Of a stretch of 64,000 nucleotides of DNA, positions 41,227-49,508 are shown in pieces. The translations under genes were made by a program, and so were the position numbers. The notes below the pieces were generated by a model that saw only the letters and a program-made list of their open reading frames with translations, made no database searches and was not told the DNA's origin. Location of the stretch: NCBI GenBank assembly GCA_019930625.1, contig CP082844.1, positions 434,001-498,000 of the forward strand, written 5' to 3'. Origin of the DNA: Nocardia asteroides (lineage in GTDB: Bacteria > Actinomycetota > Actinomycetes > Mycobacteriales > Mycobacteriaceae). The stretch's first letter is position 1. Every line of letters starts with the position of its first letter.

Positions 41227-41718
41227 ATGGAGAGCGAGATCGACGATCCCCTGCGTTTGGATCGGCAGGTTTGCTTCGCGCTGGCGGTGGCGAACCGCGC
41301 GGTGCTGGCCGTCTACCGGCCGCTGCTGGAGCCGCTCGGCCTCACCCACCCGCAATATCTGGTGATGCTCGCGCTGTGGGGCGAGGCGCCGATGTCGGTC
41401 AAAGCGATCGCCGAGGCCGTCCAGCTGGACTCACCCACCCTGTCGCCGCTGCTCAAACGCCTCGAAGCCGCCGGGCTGATCAGCCGCGAACGAGACAACC
41501 GCGACGAGCGCAACCTGGTGGTGAATCTGACCCCGGCCGGGGCCGAACTGCGCGCGCGAGCCGAGCGCATCCCGCCCGCCGTCGTGCGCCGCCTCGGCGT
41601 CACCCTGGCCGACCTCGAGGAGTTGCGCGAAGCCCTCACCCGGGTGAACGAGGCGGCCCGCCGGTCGGTGCTCACCGAGCCCGACGCCCTGTCCCCTCAC
41701 CGAGGAGCCCAGGCATGA
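41227..41718 (+). CDS. OhrR-like MarR-family regulator
   Basis: The 163-residue winged-helix protein starts close to the OhrR pattern: LRLDRQVCFALAVANRAVL, with Cys16 at the place of the peroxide-sensing cysteine, then LGLTHPQYLVMLALW and the recognition helix SPTLSPLLKRLEAAGLI, wing RDERNLVVNLT. A cysteine at this place suggests response to organic peroxides or reactive electrophiles. No ohr peroxidase gene is adjacent; the divergent DUF418 gene and the overlapping DUF5313 gene are the apparent targets. The ATG follows AAGGAGG. Confidence 0.9.
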   Translation: MESEIDDPLRLDRQVCFALAVANRAVLAVYRPLLEPLGLTHPQYLVMLALWGEAPMSVKAIAEAVQLDSPTLSPLLKRLEAAGLISRERDNRDERNLVVNLTPAGAELRARAERIPPAVVRRLGVTLADLEELREALTRVNEAARRSVLTEPDALSPHRGAQA

Positions 41719-42095
41719 CCCGAGAGCGGCGACGGCCCGGTCCGATCCAGTGGATCGGCTATGCCCTCGGACGACGTCTGCCCGATTCGATGCGCGAATG
41801 GGTACGCGACGACTTGACCGGCAGATTCGCCGCCGCCAGGCACGTTCTGCGCGGGATGGTGCCCTTCACACCGCTGTTCGCGGCATTCCTGCTGTTCCCC
41901 GGCGAACTGTGGCTGCGCGGCGCCATGGTCCTGCTCGCGCTGCTGCTGGCCCTGTTCTACACCGTCGCTTTCATGCCGATGAACCGCGCGCACCGGCTCG
42001 CGAAGCACGGGTTGCCCGCCGATCTGGAGAATGCGCGGCGAGCCCAGCGCCGAGCCCGGGAGCGCGCGAGGTACGCGGCCCAGCACCCGCGCTGA
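41715..42095 (+). CDS. DUF5313 small membrane protein
   Basis: The 126-residue protein has the pattern RRPGPIQWIGYALGRRLPDSMREWVRDDLTG and two membrane helices (about 50-90), ending in an Arg-rich helix. It matches DUF5313 proteins of mycolata. Its ATG overlaps the TGA of the MarR gene (ATGA), so the two are coupled and it is probably peroxide- or electrophile-responsive. The function is unknown. Confidence 0.88.
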   Translation: MTRERRRPGPIQWIGYALGRRLPDSMREWVRDDLTGRFAAARHVLRGMVPFTPLFAAFLLFPGELWLRGAMVLLALLLALFYTVAFMPMNRAHRLAKHGLPADLENARRAQRRARERARYAAQHPR

Positions 42096-42136
42096 CTGTC
42101 GCGCTCCGCAGCGGGTCCGGTGATGGTGGTTTCCAC

Positions 42137-43237
42137 CTAGGGGCTGGCGGCGAGACCCACGAACGCCGCGAACACCGCCAGATGGACGCCGCCTTGCAGC
42201 AGTGTCGCCCGCCCCGGAACCACCGTCAGCCCGCCCACCACGACGGTGAGGGCCAGCAGAACCATCTGGGTCGAGCCGAGACCCAGTACCAGAGGGCCCT
42301 CCAGCCAGATGCTCGCCACGGCGATCGCCGGGATGGTCAGGCCGATGCTGGCCATGGCCGAACCCAGCGCCAGATTGAGACCGATCTGCACCTGATCGCG
42401 GCGCGCTGCCCGTACCGCGGCCAGCGTCTCTGGCAGCAGCACCAGCAGCGCGATCACCACCCCGACCGCCGATTGCGGTAGACCCGCCGATTCGACGGCC
42501 GTCTCGACGGCGGGCGAGACCACCTTCGCCAGACCCACCACGCAGATCAAGGCGATCAGCAGCAGAGCGAGAGCGGCCACCGCTGCGCGCACGCTGGGGG
42601 ACTCGGCGTGCTCGTCACTCTCGGTGACCACGCCGTCCGCCTCGACCGGCAGGAAGTCGTCCGGATGACGCACGGTCTGCACCATCACGAACAACCCGTA
42701 CAGCGCGAGCGAGGCCACCGCGGCGAAGGCCAGCTGCGCGGGCGAGAACTCCGGACCGGGCTTGCTCGTGGTGAAGGTCGGCAGCACCAGGCTGAGCGTG
42801 GCCAGCGTCGCCACGGTGGCCAGCGCCGCTCCGGTGCCTTCGGCGTTGAACACGGCCACTCGCCGCCGCAGGGCTCCCACGAGCAGGCAAAGACCGAAGA
42901 TGCCGTTGCAGGTGATCATCACCGCGGCGAAGACCGTGTCGCGAGCCAGAGTGGCGGTCTTGTCGCCGCCCTGGCTCATCAGTGTGAGGATGAGCGCGAC
43001 CTCGATCACTGTCACCGCGACCGCGAGTACCAGGGAGCCGAACGGTTCACCGACCCGGAGCGCGACCACCTCCGCGTGGTGCACCGCGGCGAGCACCGCC
43101 CCGATCAACGCCAGCACCACGATCGTCACCGTCACACCGGGCAGACTTCGGCCCCACGTCGCCGCGAGGGCGAGGACTGCGAGGAGTGGTACGAGTACGG
43201 TCCAGCGGGCAAGCAACACACGGATCATGCCCACCAT
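42137..43237 (-). CDS. chaA: Calcium(sodium/potassium):proton antiporter, ChaA type
   Basis: The 366-residue protein has about 11 membrane helices. Both alpha-repeats of the CaCA superfamily are visible: GEPFGSLVLAVAVTVIEVALIL in the first half and LLPETLAAVRAARRDQVQIG followed by NLALGSAMASIGLTIP in the second. An acidic loop lies between them (VVTESDEHAES). It exports Ca2+, Na+ or K+ in exchange for protons. The first ATG is used; one at 43228 is possible. Confidence 0.93.
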   Translation of the reverse strand: MVGMIRVLLARWTVLVPLLAVLALAATWGRSLPGVTVTIVVLALIGAVLAAVHHAEVVALRVGEPFGSLVLAVAVTVIEVALILTLMSQGGDKTATLARDTVFAAVMITCNGIFGLCLLVGALRRRVAVFNAEGTGAALATVATLATLSLVLPTFTTSKPGPEFSPAQLAFAAVASLALYGLFVMVQTVRHPDDFLPVEADGVVTESDEHAESPSVRAAVAALALLLIALICVVGLAKVVSPAVETAVESAGLPQSAVGVVIALLVLLPETLAAVRAARRDQVQIGLNLALGSAMASIGLTIPAIAVASIWLEGPLVLGLGSTQMVLLALTVVVGGLTVVPGRATLLQGGVHLAVFAAFVGLAASP

Positions 43238-43298
43238 CGTCCCAGCAAATTATCCGCATCCTGGTCGGGTGATCAATCTCCGCCACCCGGCCGCGGGC

Positions 43299-43694
43299 TC
43301 AATCGTCCAGATCGATGCGCAAGCTGAGCAGATCGGTGCCGACCAACCGGACGGCCGCGCTGTTGGCGCGCGGCAACGCGACCAGGCGGGCACGCGGATC
43401 GTCGTCCGGCAACAGGTGCGCGGTGCCCGTGTGCCAGCGGCCGTGCAGCCGCAGCCGGACCCGATTGTCGGCCTTGATGTTCCGGACGTACTGCGACCGC
43501 TCGCCGAACTCCGAGACCAGCCAGAATTCCCGCCCGACCTTTCGTCCGCCGATCGGGGTGATCCGCGGCTGCCCGCTGATCCGGCCGGTGGTTTCCAACA
43601 GGGTCTGTCCGGGCAGTGTGCGGAGGATCGGGTTGCCGACCCGGCGCTGCAACGCCGTCACCACCCGATGCTGCATATCGCGCAAGTTCGGCAT
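43299..43694 (-). CDS. DDN-family F420-dependent oxidoreductase (second copy)
   Basis: The 131-residue split-barrel protein has LLETTGRISGQPRITPIGGRKVGREFWLVSEFGERSQYVRNIKAD, typical of the deazaflavin-dependent nitroreductase family, with an amphipathic N-terminus. It differs clearly from the copy at 28733. It likely uses reduced F420 against quinones or similar small molecules. It sits downstream of, and antisense to nothing; the ChaA gene follows on the same strand after 60 bp. Confidence 0.9.
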   Translation of the reverse strand: MPNLRDMQHRVVTALQRRVGNPILRTLPGQTLLETTGRISGQPRITPIGGRKVGREFWLVSEFGERSQYVRNIKADNRVRLRLHGRWHTGTAHLLPDDDPRARLVALPRANSAAVRLVGTDLLSLRIDLDD

Positions 43695-44204
43695 GCCGCG
43701 ACGGTAACACCGGCGGCACTGGTGGGTGGGCTTCGCGGCCTGGGCGATTCGGGCGTCGAGCAGGGCACCGGCACGCGCATGTACAGGCGCCGAACACCGG
43801 ACGCGACGCCCGCGGTATCACGCGGTATCGGCCGTCCGAGCGACCGCGCCGGGCTCGGGAGACCTGCTCGAGCAGATAGGCGAGTTGCCATACACACCAA
43901 CATCTCTGTGATCTTCGACACTGATATGCAGCGCGGCAATATCTCTCGAGGCTCCGCCTGACTATGCGGCGACCAGCACGATTCCGAGAGCCGGGCCCGA
44001 GCGGAGACGTCGCATTCGCGCGTCGGCCCGACCGGTGTGAGGGCGCGAAACCACGGGCGGAACTGCGTTTTACGCGCAGCGGCCGCAAAGACTCGATCCT
44101 CCGCGCGGCGTAGTCGATCGCCGCGGGCGCCGAGTCGATGTCGTTATAGAAGAACATCCGGCAAGGAATCGACCCCGTGCCCGTCGATAGGTGAGAATTT
44201 GGCG
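43695..44204. other. Intergenic region without a supported gene
   Basis: About 510 bp between the DDN-family gene and phoU. Composition is less GC-rich in places (around 43900-43950 and 44140-44160). TTATAGAAG near 44145 could be a promoter element for phoU. I see no coding or RNA feature. Confidence 0.5.
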
Positions 44205-44864
44205 GTGCGCACCCAGTTCACTGCCGAGCTCATCGCGTTGACGAATGATCTGACGCTGATGTGCACGCTCGCCCACGACGCCGTCGAGCGTGTCACCGAC
44301 GCGCTCGTCGACGCCGACCTCACCGCGACCTACGAGGTCTTCGCACTCGACGAGCAGTTGCAGAAGATGTACGGCGCGTGCGAGGCGCGCACCGTGGTGC
44401 TGCTGGCGTTACAGGCGCCGGTGGCGCGCGACCTACGGCACGTGGTAACCGCGATCCAGATCGCCGGTGAACTGTCCCGCATCGGCTGGCTCGTCAGCCG
44501 GGTCGCCGACAAGGTGTACCAGAGTCATCCCGGACACGTGGCGCGGCAACCCATCCTGGACATCCTGGCCGCGATGGGCAAGCTGGCGGCCGAGCGCACC
44601 GCGTTGGCGGGGCAGGCGGTCGCGGGTCACCAAGCGCTGTCCGAGCAGACGCCCCCCGGACGCCCGATGGAAACCCTGCACGAGCGACTCGATTCCGCGC
44701 TGCGCGACCAAGCGTCCCAGCCATCCACCGAAGTGGCGATGGATATCGCGTTGCTGGGGCACCACTTGGAGCGCTGTGTCGACCACACGGCACGCATCGA
44801 TCGGCTCATCCGCTTCCTCGACACCGGAATCCCCCCGACCGCCCAGCCCGCCGACGAGGAATGA
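44205..44864 (+). CDS. phoU: PhoU-family phosphate-signalling protein
   Basis: The 219-residue all-helical protein has two PhoU repeats. The first carries YEVFALDEQLQKMYGACEARTVVLLALQAPVARDLRHVVTAIQIAGELSRIG, the second AMDIALLGHHLERCVDHTARI. It modulates the PhoR-type sensor and Pst transporter during phosphate sufficiency. The GTG start gives VRTQFTAELIAL, aligning with the start of mycobacterial PhoU proteins; AGGTGAG lies upstream. It is not next to pst genes, as for one of the mycobacterial PhoU copies. Confidence 0.93.
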   Translation: MRTQFTAELIALTNDLTLMCTLAHDAVERVTDALVDADLTATYEVFALDEQLQKMYGACEARTVVLLALQAPVARDLRHVVTAIQIAGELSRIGWLVSRVADKVYQSHPGHVARQPILDILAAMGKLAAERTALAGQAVAGHQALSEQTPPGRPMETLHERLDSALRDQASQPSTEVAMDIALLGHHLERCVDHTARIDRLIRFLDTGIPPTAQPADEE

Positions 44865-44882
44865 GCCGCAGCCGAACGCGGG

Positions 44883-45743
44883 TCAGGCCCCGTCGAGCAA
44901 GGGGAAGCGTCCGGAACCGAGCAGCCCCGCGATCGCGTCCATCTTCGCCTGCGGTGCGGCGTAATCCGGATGGGCACGCAGCACCGAAGCGGCGTCGTGC
45001 AACCGGATCATCTGCTGTTCTGCCTCGGCCGCGGTGCGGCCACCCACGCTGACCGGATGGCGCGCGTACACCGGTGTACGCCGGTCGACGCGCCCGAGAG
45101 CGAGTGCTCGGTCCACTCGGCGCGAACAGCGGCAGAACGCCGCCGGGTCGACCAGGCCGCAGGTCGCGTTCAGGAAGTTCCCTAGTCGTTTCTTCGCTCG
45201 CTGCAATCGCTTTCGATAGGCGGCGGGGGTGATGCCGAGGATCCAGGCGGCTTCGGTCGAGCTCAGTTCGAACACGTCGCCGAGCACGAAGGCGATCCGT
45301 TCGTCGCGGGCCAGGCATTGCAGCATGCCCTGACTACAGGTGAGCCGCACCTCGGCGGTCAGAAGCACCGCTTCCGGTCCGCGATAGTCCGCCTCGGACA
45401 ATCCGTCCGCCAGCCCGTCCCGGTAGGCGTCCAGGCTCAGTTGCGCGGCCTCCTGCGGGGTCTGCCGCCGCAGATTCAGCAGATAGTTGACGCCGATGCG
45501 GTAGGCCCAGGTGAGCAGCCGAGCCTCGGCGCGCCAGGTGTGCAGATGGTCGAGGACGCGCACCATGATGTCCTGCGTCGCGTCCTCGGCCTCCGCGGGC
45601 CGCCAGACCATGCGCAGGGCCAGCCGGTAGAGCGGGTCCTGTAGCAGGCGCACCACCTGGGTGACGGCGTCCCGGTCGCCCGCGACCGCGCGGGCGACCA
45701 TGGCCTTCTCCTCCGCCGCGACCCGGTCGTGCTCAGTGCTCAT
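44883..45743 (-). CDS. ECF sigma factor with Cys-containing C-terminal extension
   Basis: The 286-residue protein has sigma region 2 (DPLYRLALRMVWRPAEAEDATQDIMVRVLDHLHTW) and region 4 (RDERIAFVLGDVFELSSTEAAWILGITPAAYRKRLQRAKKRL). An extra about 95 residues begin with NATCGLVDPAAFCRCSRRV, three cysteines that may bind a metal or sense redox. No anti-sigma gene is adjacent, so the extension may regulate activity itself. It converges on phoU with about 20 bp between them. Confidence 0.92.
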   Translation of the reverse strand: MSTEHDRVAAEEKAMVARAVAGDRDAVTQVVRLLQDPLYRLALRMVWRPAEAEDATQDIMVRVLDHLHTWRAEARLLTWAYRIGVNYLLNLRRQTPQEAAQLSLDAYRDGLADGLSEADYRGPEAVLLTAEVRLTCSQGMLQCLARDERIAFVLGDVFELSSTEAAWILGITPAAYRKRLQRAKKRLGNFLNATCGLVDPAAFCRCSRRVDRALALGRVDRRTPVYARHPVSVGGRTAAEAEQQMIRLHDAASVLRAHPDYAAPQAKMDAIAGLLGSGRFPLLDGA

Positions 45744-45807
45744 CCGGCCATCATTCGGCCCGCGTCACGGTCGGCGCAAGCGCCGCCGGGTCACACCGCG
45801 GGCGCGG

Positions 45808-46680
45808 TCACGACCGGGCAGCCGCTGCGATCAGGGCGTGCCGGTCGAGCCACCGCGCGACCGCCCGGCCGATCTCCTCCGGCCGGTCCTCCGGCGCGTG
45901 GTGGCCCGCCGGGCCGATCGGCGCGACCTCGGCGCTCGCGAAGGCGTTCGCGGCCCAGTCGATCACTTCCGCCGATCCCAGCCCTACGCCGTTCTCCAGC
46001 GCCATCAACAGTTTGGGCACGTCCGGTGTCGCGGCGGCCCACACGCCGTAGTTCCGGACCAGTGCCACCACGTCGGCGGGTTCTCCGTCCAGGGGGAACT
46101 CCCGCGGCCATACCAGCAGCGGCTTGCGCGATGCCGGAGTCGGATACGGCGCCCGGTACACGTCGTGGTCCTCGGCCGCCAGGTCGGCGACGCCCTTCGG
46201 CAGGTTGAACTCGATGAAAGTGTTCTCCTCCAATATCATTCGCTCTCCTTCGGCGGAGCGGAACTTCCGGAACAGTTCGGCGCCGAGCGAAGGCAACTCC
46301 TCCCAGCGCATCGGCCGCAGGAACGTCTCGATCAGCGCGATGCCGCGCACGCGATCCGGATGCCGAGCGGCCCAGTCCATGCCGAGCGCGCCGCCCCAGT
46401 CGTGCCCGACCAGCACCACCTGGTCCAAGCCGAGCGCGTCGAACCAGCCGTCCAGATAGGCGGCGTGATCGGTGAATCGGTAGCCGCTGTCCGGCTTACC
46501 CGACTCCCCCATCCCGATCAGGTCCGGCGCCAGTGCTCTGGTCCGGTCCGCGACATGCGGAATCACATTGCGCCATAGATAGGACGAGGTCGGATTGCCG
46601 TGCAGGAACACCACGGGGGTCTCCCCCACGCCGGTGTCGCGGTAGCTGAGGAACGAGTCGAGTACGTCGACGGTGGGCAT
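45808..46680 (-). CDS. dhaA: Haloalkane dehalogenase
   Basis: The 290-residue alpha/beta hydrolase has the DhaA-like arrangement: HGNPTSSYLWRNVIP (Asn29 halide site), nucleophile Asp94 and halide-binding Trp95 in VVLVGHDWGGALGMDWA, acid Glu118 in LIETFLRPM, and the base His261 in AGHHAPEDRPEEIG. It hydrolyses carbon-halogen bonds to alcohol and halide. The ATG follows GAAAGGACCGC. Such genes are common in mycolata chromosomes; there is no neighbouring alcohol or aldehyde dehydrogenase. Confidence 0.92.
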   Translation of the reverse strand: MPTVDVLDSFLSYRDTGVGETPVVFLHGNPTSSYLWRNVIPHVADRTRALAPDLIGMGESGKPDSGYRFTDHAAYLDGWFDALGLDQVVLVGHDWGGALGMDWAARHPDRVRGIALIETFLRPMRWEELPSLGAELFRKFRSAEGERMILEENTFIEFNLPKGVADLAAEDHDVYRAPYPTPASRKPLLVWPREFPLDGEPADVVALVRNYGVWAAATPDVPKLLMALENGVGLGSAEVIDWAANAFASAEVAPIGPAGHHAPEDRPEEIGRAVARWLDRHALIAAAARS

Positions 46681-46939
46681 GATGCGGTCCTTTCGGGTGG
46701 CGGAATTGCTCGCCTGCATCCGTTTCGACACGCGATCTCCGCTGCCTGTGACCGGTCCCCCCGTGAGCATGGTCACATCTTTCGGTCCCGACCGCGCCGT
46801 CATCCCACGGAAACATCCGTACTCATGCAGTAGTTGCATGGCCGAAACTGAAGATCGGCTGAGAAATTTTCCGGACCTTGGGAACGAACTTGCCAATCTA
46901 CACCGCACATATCTACTGTTCTGATACGTAGAACCAAGC
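46681..46939. other. Intergenic leader region
   Basis: The 259 bp upstream of the dehalogenase start contain its promoter and that of the candidate small gene at 46940. AT content rises around 46860-46925. No coding feature is supported. Confidence 0.45.
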
Positions 46940-47155
46940 GTGATCGAGACTCGTGCCGACGTCCACGGAGAGGTATCTCCCCTGGTCACCGGGACCGGAT
47001 CCCGATCACCCCTGATCATCACGAGTGAGTCCGGAGCAGGCGCGGCTCGACACCTCGGGACCTCCCCCTCATCAGCCCCGTGGTGTCGTCCCAGTGCGGT
47101 TTTCGGAGTGGACAACCATCCGCACAACCGCGCGGCTCCCCAGGCCTCCTCGTGA
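46940..47155 (+). CDS. Candidate 71-residue protein with its own terminator
   Basis: A GTG opens a 71-codon frame (MIETRADVHGEVSPLVTGTG at the start) whose TGA is followed four bases later by a 14-bp perfect hairpin (47160-47199). No other plus-strand gene could use that hairpin. The product is Ser/Ala/Pro-rich with no recognised motif and a weak ribosome-binding site. It may instead be a noncoding RNA. Low confidence. Confidence 0.3.
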   Translation: MIETRADVHGEVSPLVTGTGSRSPLIITSESGAGAARHLGTSPSSAPWCRPSAVFGVDNHPHNRAAPQASS

Positions 47156-47159
47156 TAAA

Positions 47160-47199
47160 CCGCCCCCGAATCGGCGCCGGCACGGCGATTCGGGGGCGG
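47160..47199. terminator. Orphan strong hairpin
   Basis: CCGCCCCCGAATCG pairs perfectly with CGATTCGGGGGCGG across a 12-base loop. It lies 150 bp upstream of the nuclease gene and far from the dehalogenase start, so no annotated gene ends at it. It implies a transcript ending here, perhaps from the small frame at 46940. Confidence 0.7.
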
Positions 47200-47348
47200 C
47201 CCCACTCTTCTGCCCACCAGCCCTGGCCTGCCGCCGCTATCCCACAGCTGTGCCGAATCTCATACGCGCCGTTCGGTTGTGCGAACCCCGGCACTGGATA
47301 CGTTGACGCCGGTTACAGTTTCACTGGGGTTCGGCGTTAGGGAGTGCG

Positions 47349-48071
47349 ATGAAGTCCACAGCGCAGCGGTTGGCTCTGATCGGCGTAACGGTCGCGGCTT
47401 CCGCCGGACTGCTCTCCTGCTCTTCCATTCGGCCCAGCGAATCGACGGCGGTGGAATGTGGTCCCGGCGGCCGGGCCTGCGCCGACGCGCCCGCCCCGAT
47501 CCCCGGTCGCGACGCCCTCGCCCTCTTGAACTCCCTGCGCGTCGCCGAGCGCGCGCCCAGAACCGGCTACAGCCGCGACGAATTCGGGCCGCCCTGGTCG
47601 GACAATGTGTCGGTGCCCGGGGGCAACAACGGCTGCGACACCCGCAACGACATTCTCCAGCGCGACCTCACCGACGAGACCTTCAAATCGGGCAAGTGCA
47701 TCGTCTCCACCGGTACGCTCGCCGACCCCTATACCGGTAAGACCATCAACTTCAAGCGCGGCACAAGGTCTTCCGACGACGTGCAGATCGATCACGTCGT
47801 CGCGCTCTCGGACGCCTGGCAGAAAGGCGCACAACAACTTTCCGCCGAGCGCCGCCGTGACCTGGCCAACGATCCGCTGAACCTGCAAGCCGTCGACGGG
47901 CCCACCAACCAGTCCAAGAGCGACTCCGACGCGGCCGAGTGGCTGCCACCGGTCAAGGGTTACCACTGCGCGTATCTGACGAGGCAAATCCAGGTGAAGG
48001 CGGCCTACCAGCTCTGGGTCACCCCGGCGGAGAAAGACGCCATGGTGCGAGTTCTGACCGCCTGCCCCTGA
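47349..48071 (+). CDS. Lipoprotein HNH (DUF1524/GmrSD-like) nuclease
   Basis: The 240-residue protein has a lipoprotein signal with lipobox LLSC (Cys24), then a DUF1524 HNH nuclease domain: TGYSRDEFGPPW, NGCDTRNDILQRD, the catalytic VQIDHVVALSDAW, and DPLNLQAVDGPTNQSKSD. It is predicted to be a cell-surface or secreted DNase, anchored outside the membrane. Related Streptomyces and mycobacterial proteins are secreted nucleases for DNA scavenging or competition. The ATG is preceded by GTTAGGGAGTGCG. Confidence 0.93.
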   Translation: MKSTAQRLALIGVTVAASAGLLSCSSIRPSESTAVECGPGGRACADAPAPIPGRDALALLNSLRVAERAPRTGYSRDEFGPPWSDNVSVPGGNNGCDTRNDILQRDLTDETFKSGKCIVSTGTLADPYTGKTINFKRGTRSSDDVQIDHVVALSDAWQKGAQQLSAERRRDLANDPLNLQAVDGPTNQSKSDSDAAEWLPPVKGYHCAYLTRQIQVKAAYQLWVTPAEKDAMVRVLTACP

Positions 48072-48175
48072 GCCGCACGGAACTCGAACGCCACCTTCCG
48101 AACGGATCATGCCGTACGCGCCCGACCGCACGGATTTGCGACGTCACGGCTCCGAACGGTAAGTGACGGCGTTCG

Positions 48176-48619
48176 TCACGCGACGCCGATGTACTGGTGG
48201 TCCCATCGGATCCGGCCGTCGTCGTCGAGCGCGATGACGTCGTAACCACCGCCGACGACGGCGCCGTCGGCATGGGTCACCATGTGCCAGGTGAGCCCGA
48301 TCAGGTTCACCGACAGCAGCACCGCGGGCTCCTTCGACGCGAACAGGTGCTCGCCGGAGGCGACGAACTCGTCGTACGCGCGGTCGACGCGCTTGGCGAG
48401 CGCCTCGTGACCCCGGATCTCCACGGTCGGGATCGGGAAGGACAGCGCGGCCAGCGCCTCACGCATCGCCTCCGGTGGGTCCACCAGTACTTGCGCCCCG
48501 TCTTCGGACCACAGCCGCCGGATCCGCTCGCGCCTGGCCGCGGCGTCGGGCTCGTTCCACAACGCGACGTACTGTTCGGCGAAACGCGCGAGTTCCTGCT
48601 CATCGAGTTCATTGCTCAT
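48176..48619 (-). CDS. NTF2/SnoaL-like protein
   Basis: The 147-residue single-domain protein has a SnoaL/NTF2-type cone fold pattern: ELARFAEQYVALWNEPDAAARRERIRRLWSEDGAQVLVDP, then ALAKRVDRAYDEFVASG and a C-terminal sheet ending GRIRWDHQYIG. It may be a small-molecule isomerase or binding protein. It is divergent from an XRE-family regulator 85 bp away, which probably controls it. Confidence 0.9.
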   Translation of the reverse strand: MSNELDEQELARFAEQYVALWNEPDAAARRERIRRLWSEDGAQVLVDPPEAMREALAALSFPIPTVEIRGHEALAKRVDRAYDEFVASGEHLFASKEPAVLLSVNLIGLTWHMVTHADGAVVGGGYDVIALDDDGRIRWDHQYIGVA

Positions 48620-48692
48620 GCGGCAGAGTTTCGTCCTCGTCCGAAGCGTGTGCGATTCCCCGCAGGGTATGGCGAGCGACAGCGCAGCGCCC

Positions 48693-48698
48693 GATACT
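48693..48698 (+). promoter_or_regulatory. Leaderless -10 element of the XRE gene
   Basis: GATACT ends six bases before ATG 48705, which has no ribosome-binding site. That spacing would place transcription start at or next to the A of the ATG, as in leaderless mRNAs common in actinobacteria. Confidence 0.5.
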
Positions 48699-48704
48699 GC
48701 TGCT

Positions 48705-49496
48705 ATGACGACGGCGACCGAGTCCACCGGGTTCGCCCGGCAGCTCGAGCATTGGCGGACGCTGCGCCGGGTCAGCCAGCTCGACCTCGCGATCCGCGCC
48801 GACACCACGCAGCGGCATCTGAGCTTCCTGGAGCAGGGCCGCTCACGTCCGGGACGCACCATGGTGGTGCGACTGGCCGAATCACTGGAGTTGTCGCTGC
48901 GTGAGCGCAACGGACTACTGCTGGCCGCGGGATTCGCGCCGATCTTTCCCGAAACGGAACTCGACACCCGGGAATTGGCGCCGGTGCTGGAGGCGTTGCG
49001 CGCCATCCTGGACGGCCATCAGCCCTACCCGGCGCTGGTCGTACAGCCCTACGGCATCCTGGTCGCCGCCAACGCCGCCTTCGACGTGCTCACCGAGGGG
49101 GCCGCCCCCTGGTTGCTGGAGCCGCCGGTCAACGTGCTCCGGCTCGCGCTGCACCCGGACGGCTTGGCCGCCCGCGTGCTCAACCTGCCGGAATGGGGGA
49201 AACATATCACCGAGGCGCTGCGCAACCGGATGGCACGCAGCCCCGATCCAGCCTTGGACGAACTCGTCGAAGAGCTGGAAACCTATCTACCGCAGGCCGA
49301 TCCCGGTCCGGACCACCTCGGTTTCGCGGTGCCGTTGCGCCTGCGCTGCGCTGAAGGCGAATTGCGTTTGATCACCACACTCACTTCGTTCGCGACCGCC
49401 GTCGACGTCACGCTCGCGGAGTTGCAGCTCGAGGCGTTCCTGCCCGGTGACGAGCAGACCGCGCGCATCCTGCGCGACCGCGCGGCACGGCGCTGA
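48705..49496 (+). CDS. XRE-family regulator with MmyB-like ligand domain
   Basis: The 263-residue protein has a helix-turn-helix of the XRE type (LEHWRTLRRVSQLDLAIRADTTQRHLSFLEQGRSRPGRTMVVRLAESL, about 14-62) and the PAS-like MmyB ligand-binding domain (residues about 95-255: PALVVQPYGILVAANAAFDVL). Such proteins often control a divergent oxidoreductase or NTF2-like gene, as here. ATG 48705 appears leaderless; ATG 48669 would add 12 residues. Confidence 0.92.
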   Translation: MTTATESTGFARQLEHWRTLRRVSQLDLAIRADTTQRHLSFLEQGRSRPGRTMVVRLAESLELSLRERNGLLLAAGFAPIFPETELDTRELAPVLEALRAILDGHQPYPALVVQPYGILVAANAAFDVLTEGAAPWLLEPPVNVLRLALHPDGLAARVLNLPEWGKHITEALRNRMARSPDPALDELVEELETYLPQADPGPDHLGFAVPLRLRCAEGELRLITTLTSFATAVDVTLAELQLEAFLPGDEQTARILRDRAARR

Positions 49497-49508
49497 GCCG
49501 GATGGCGC

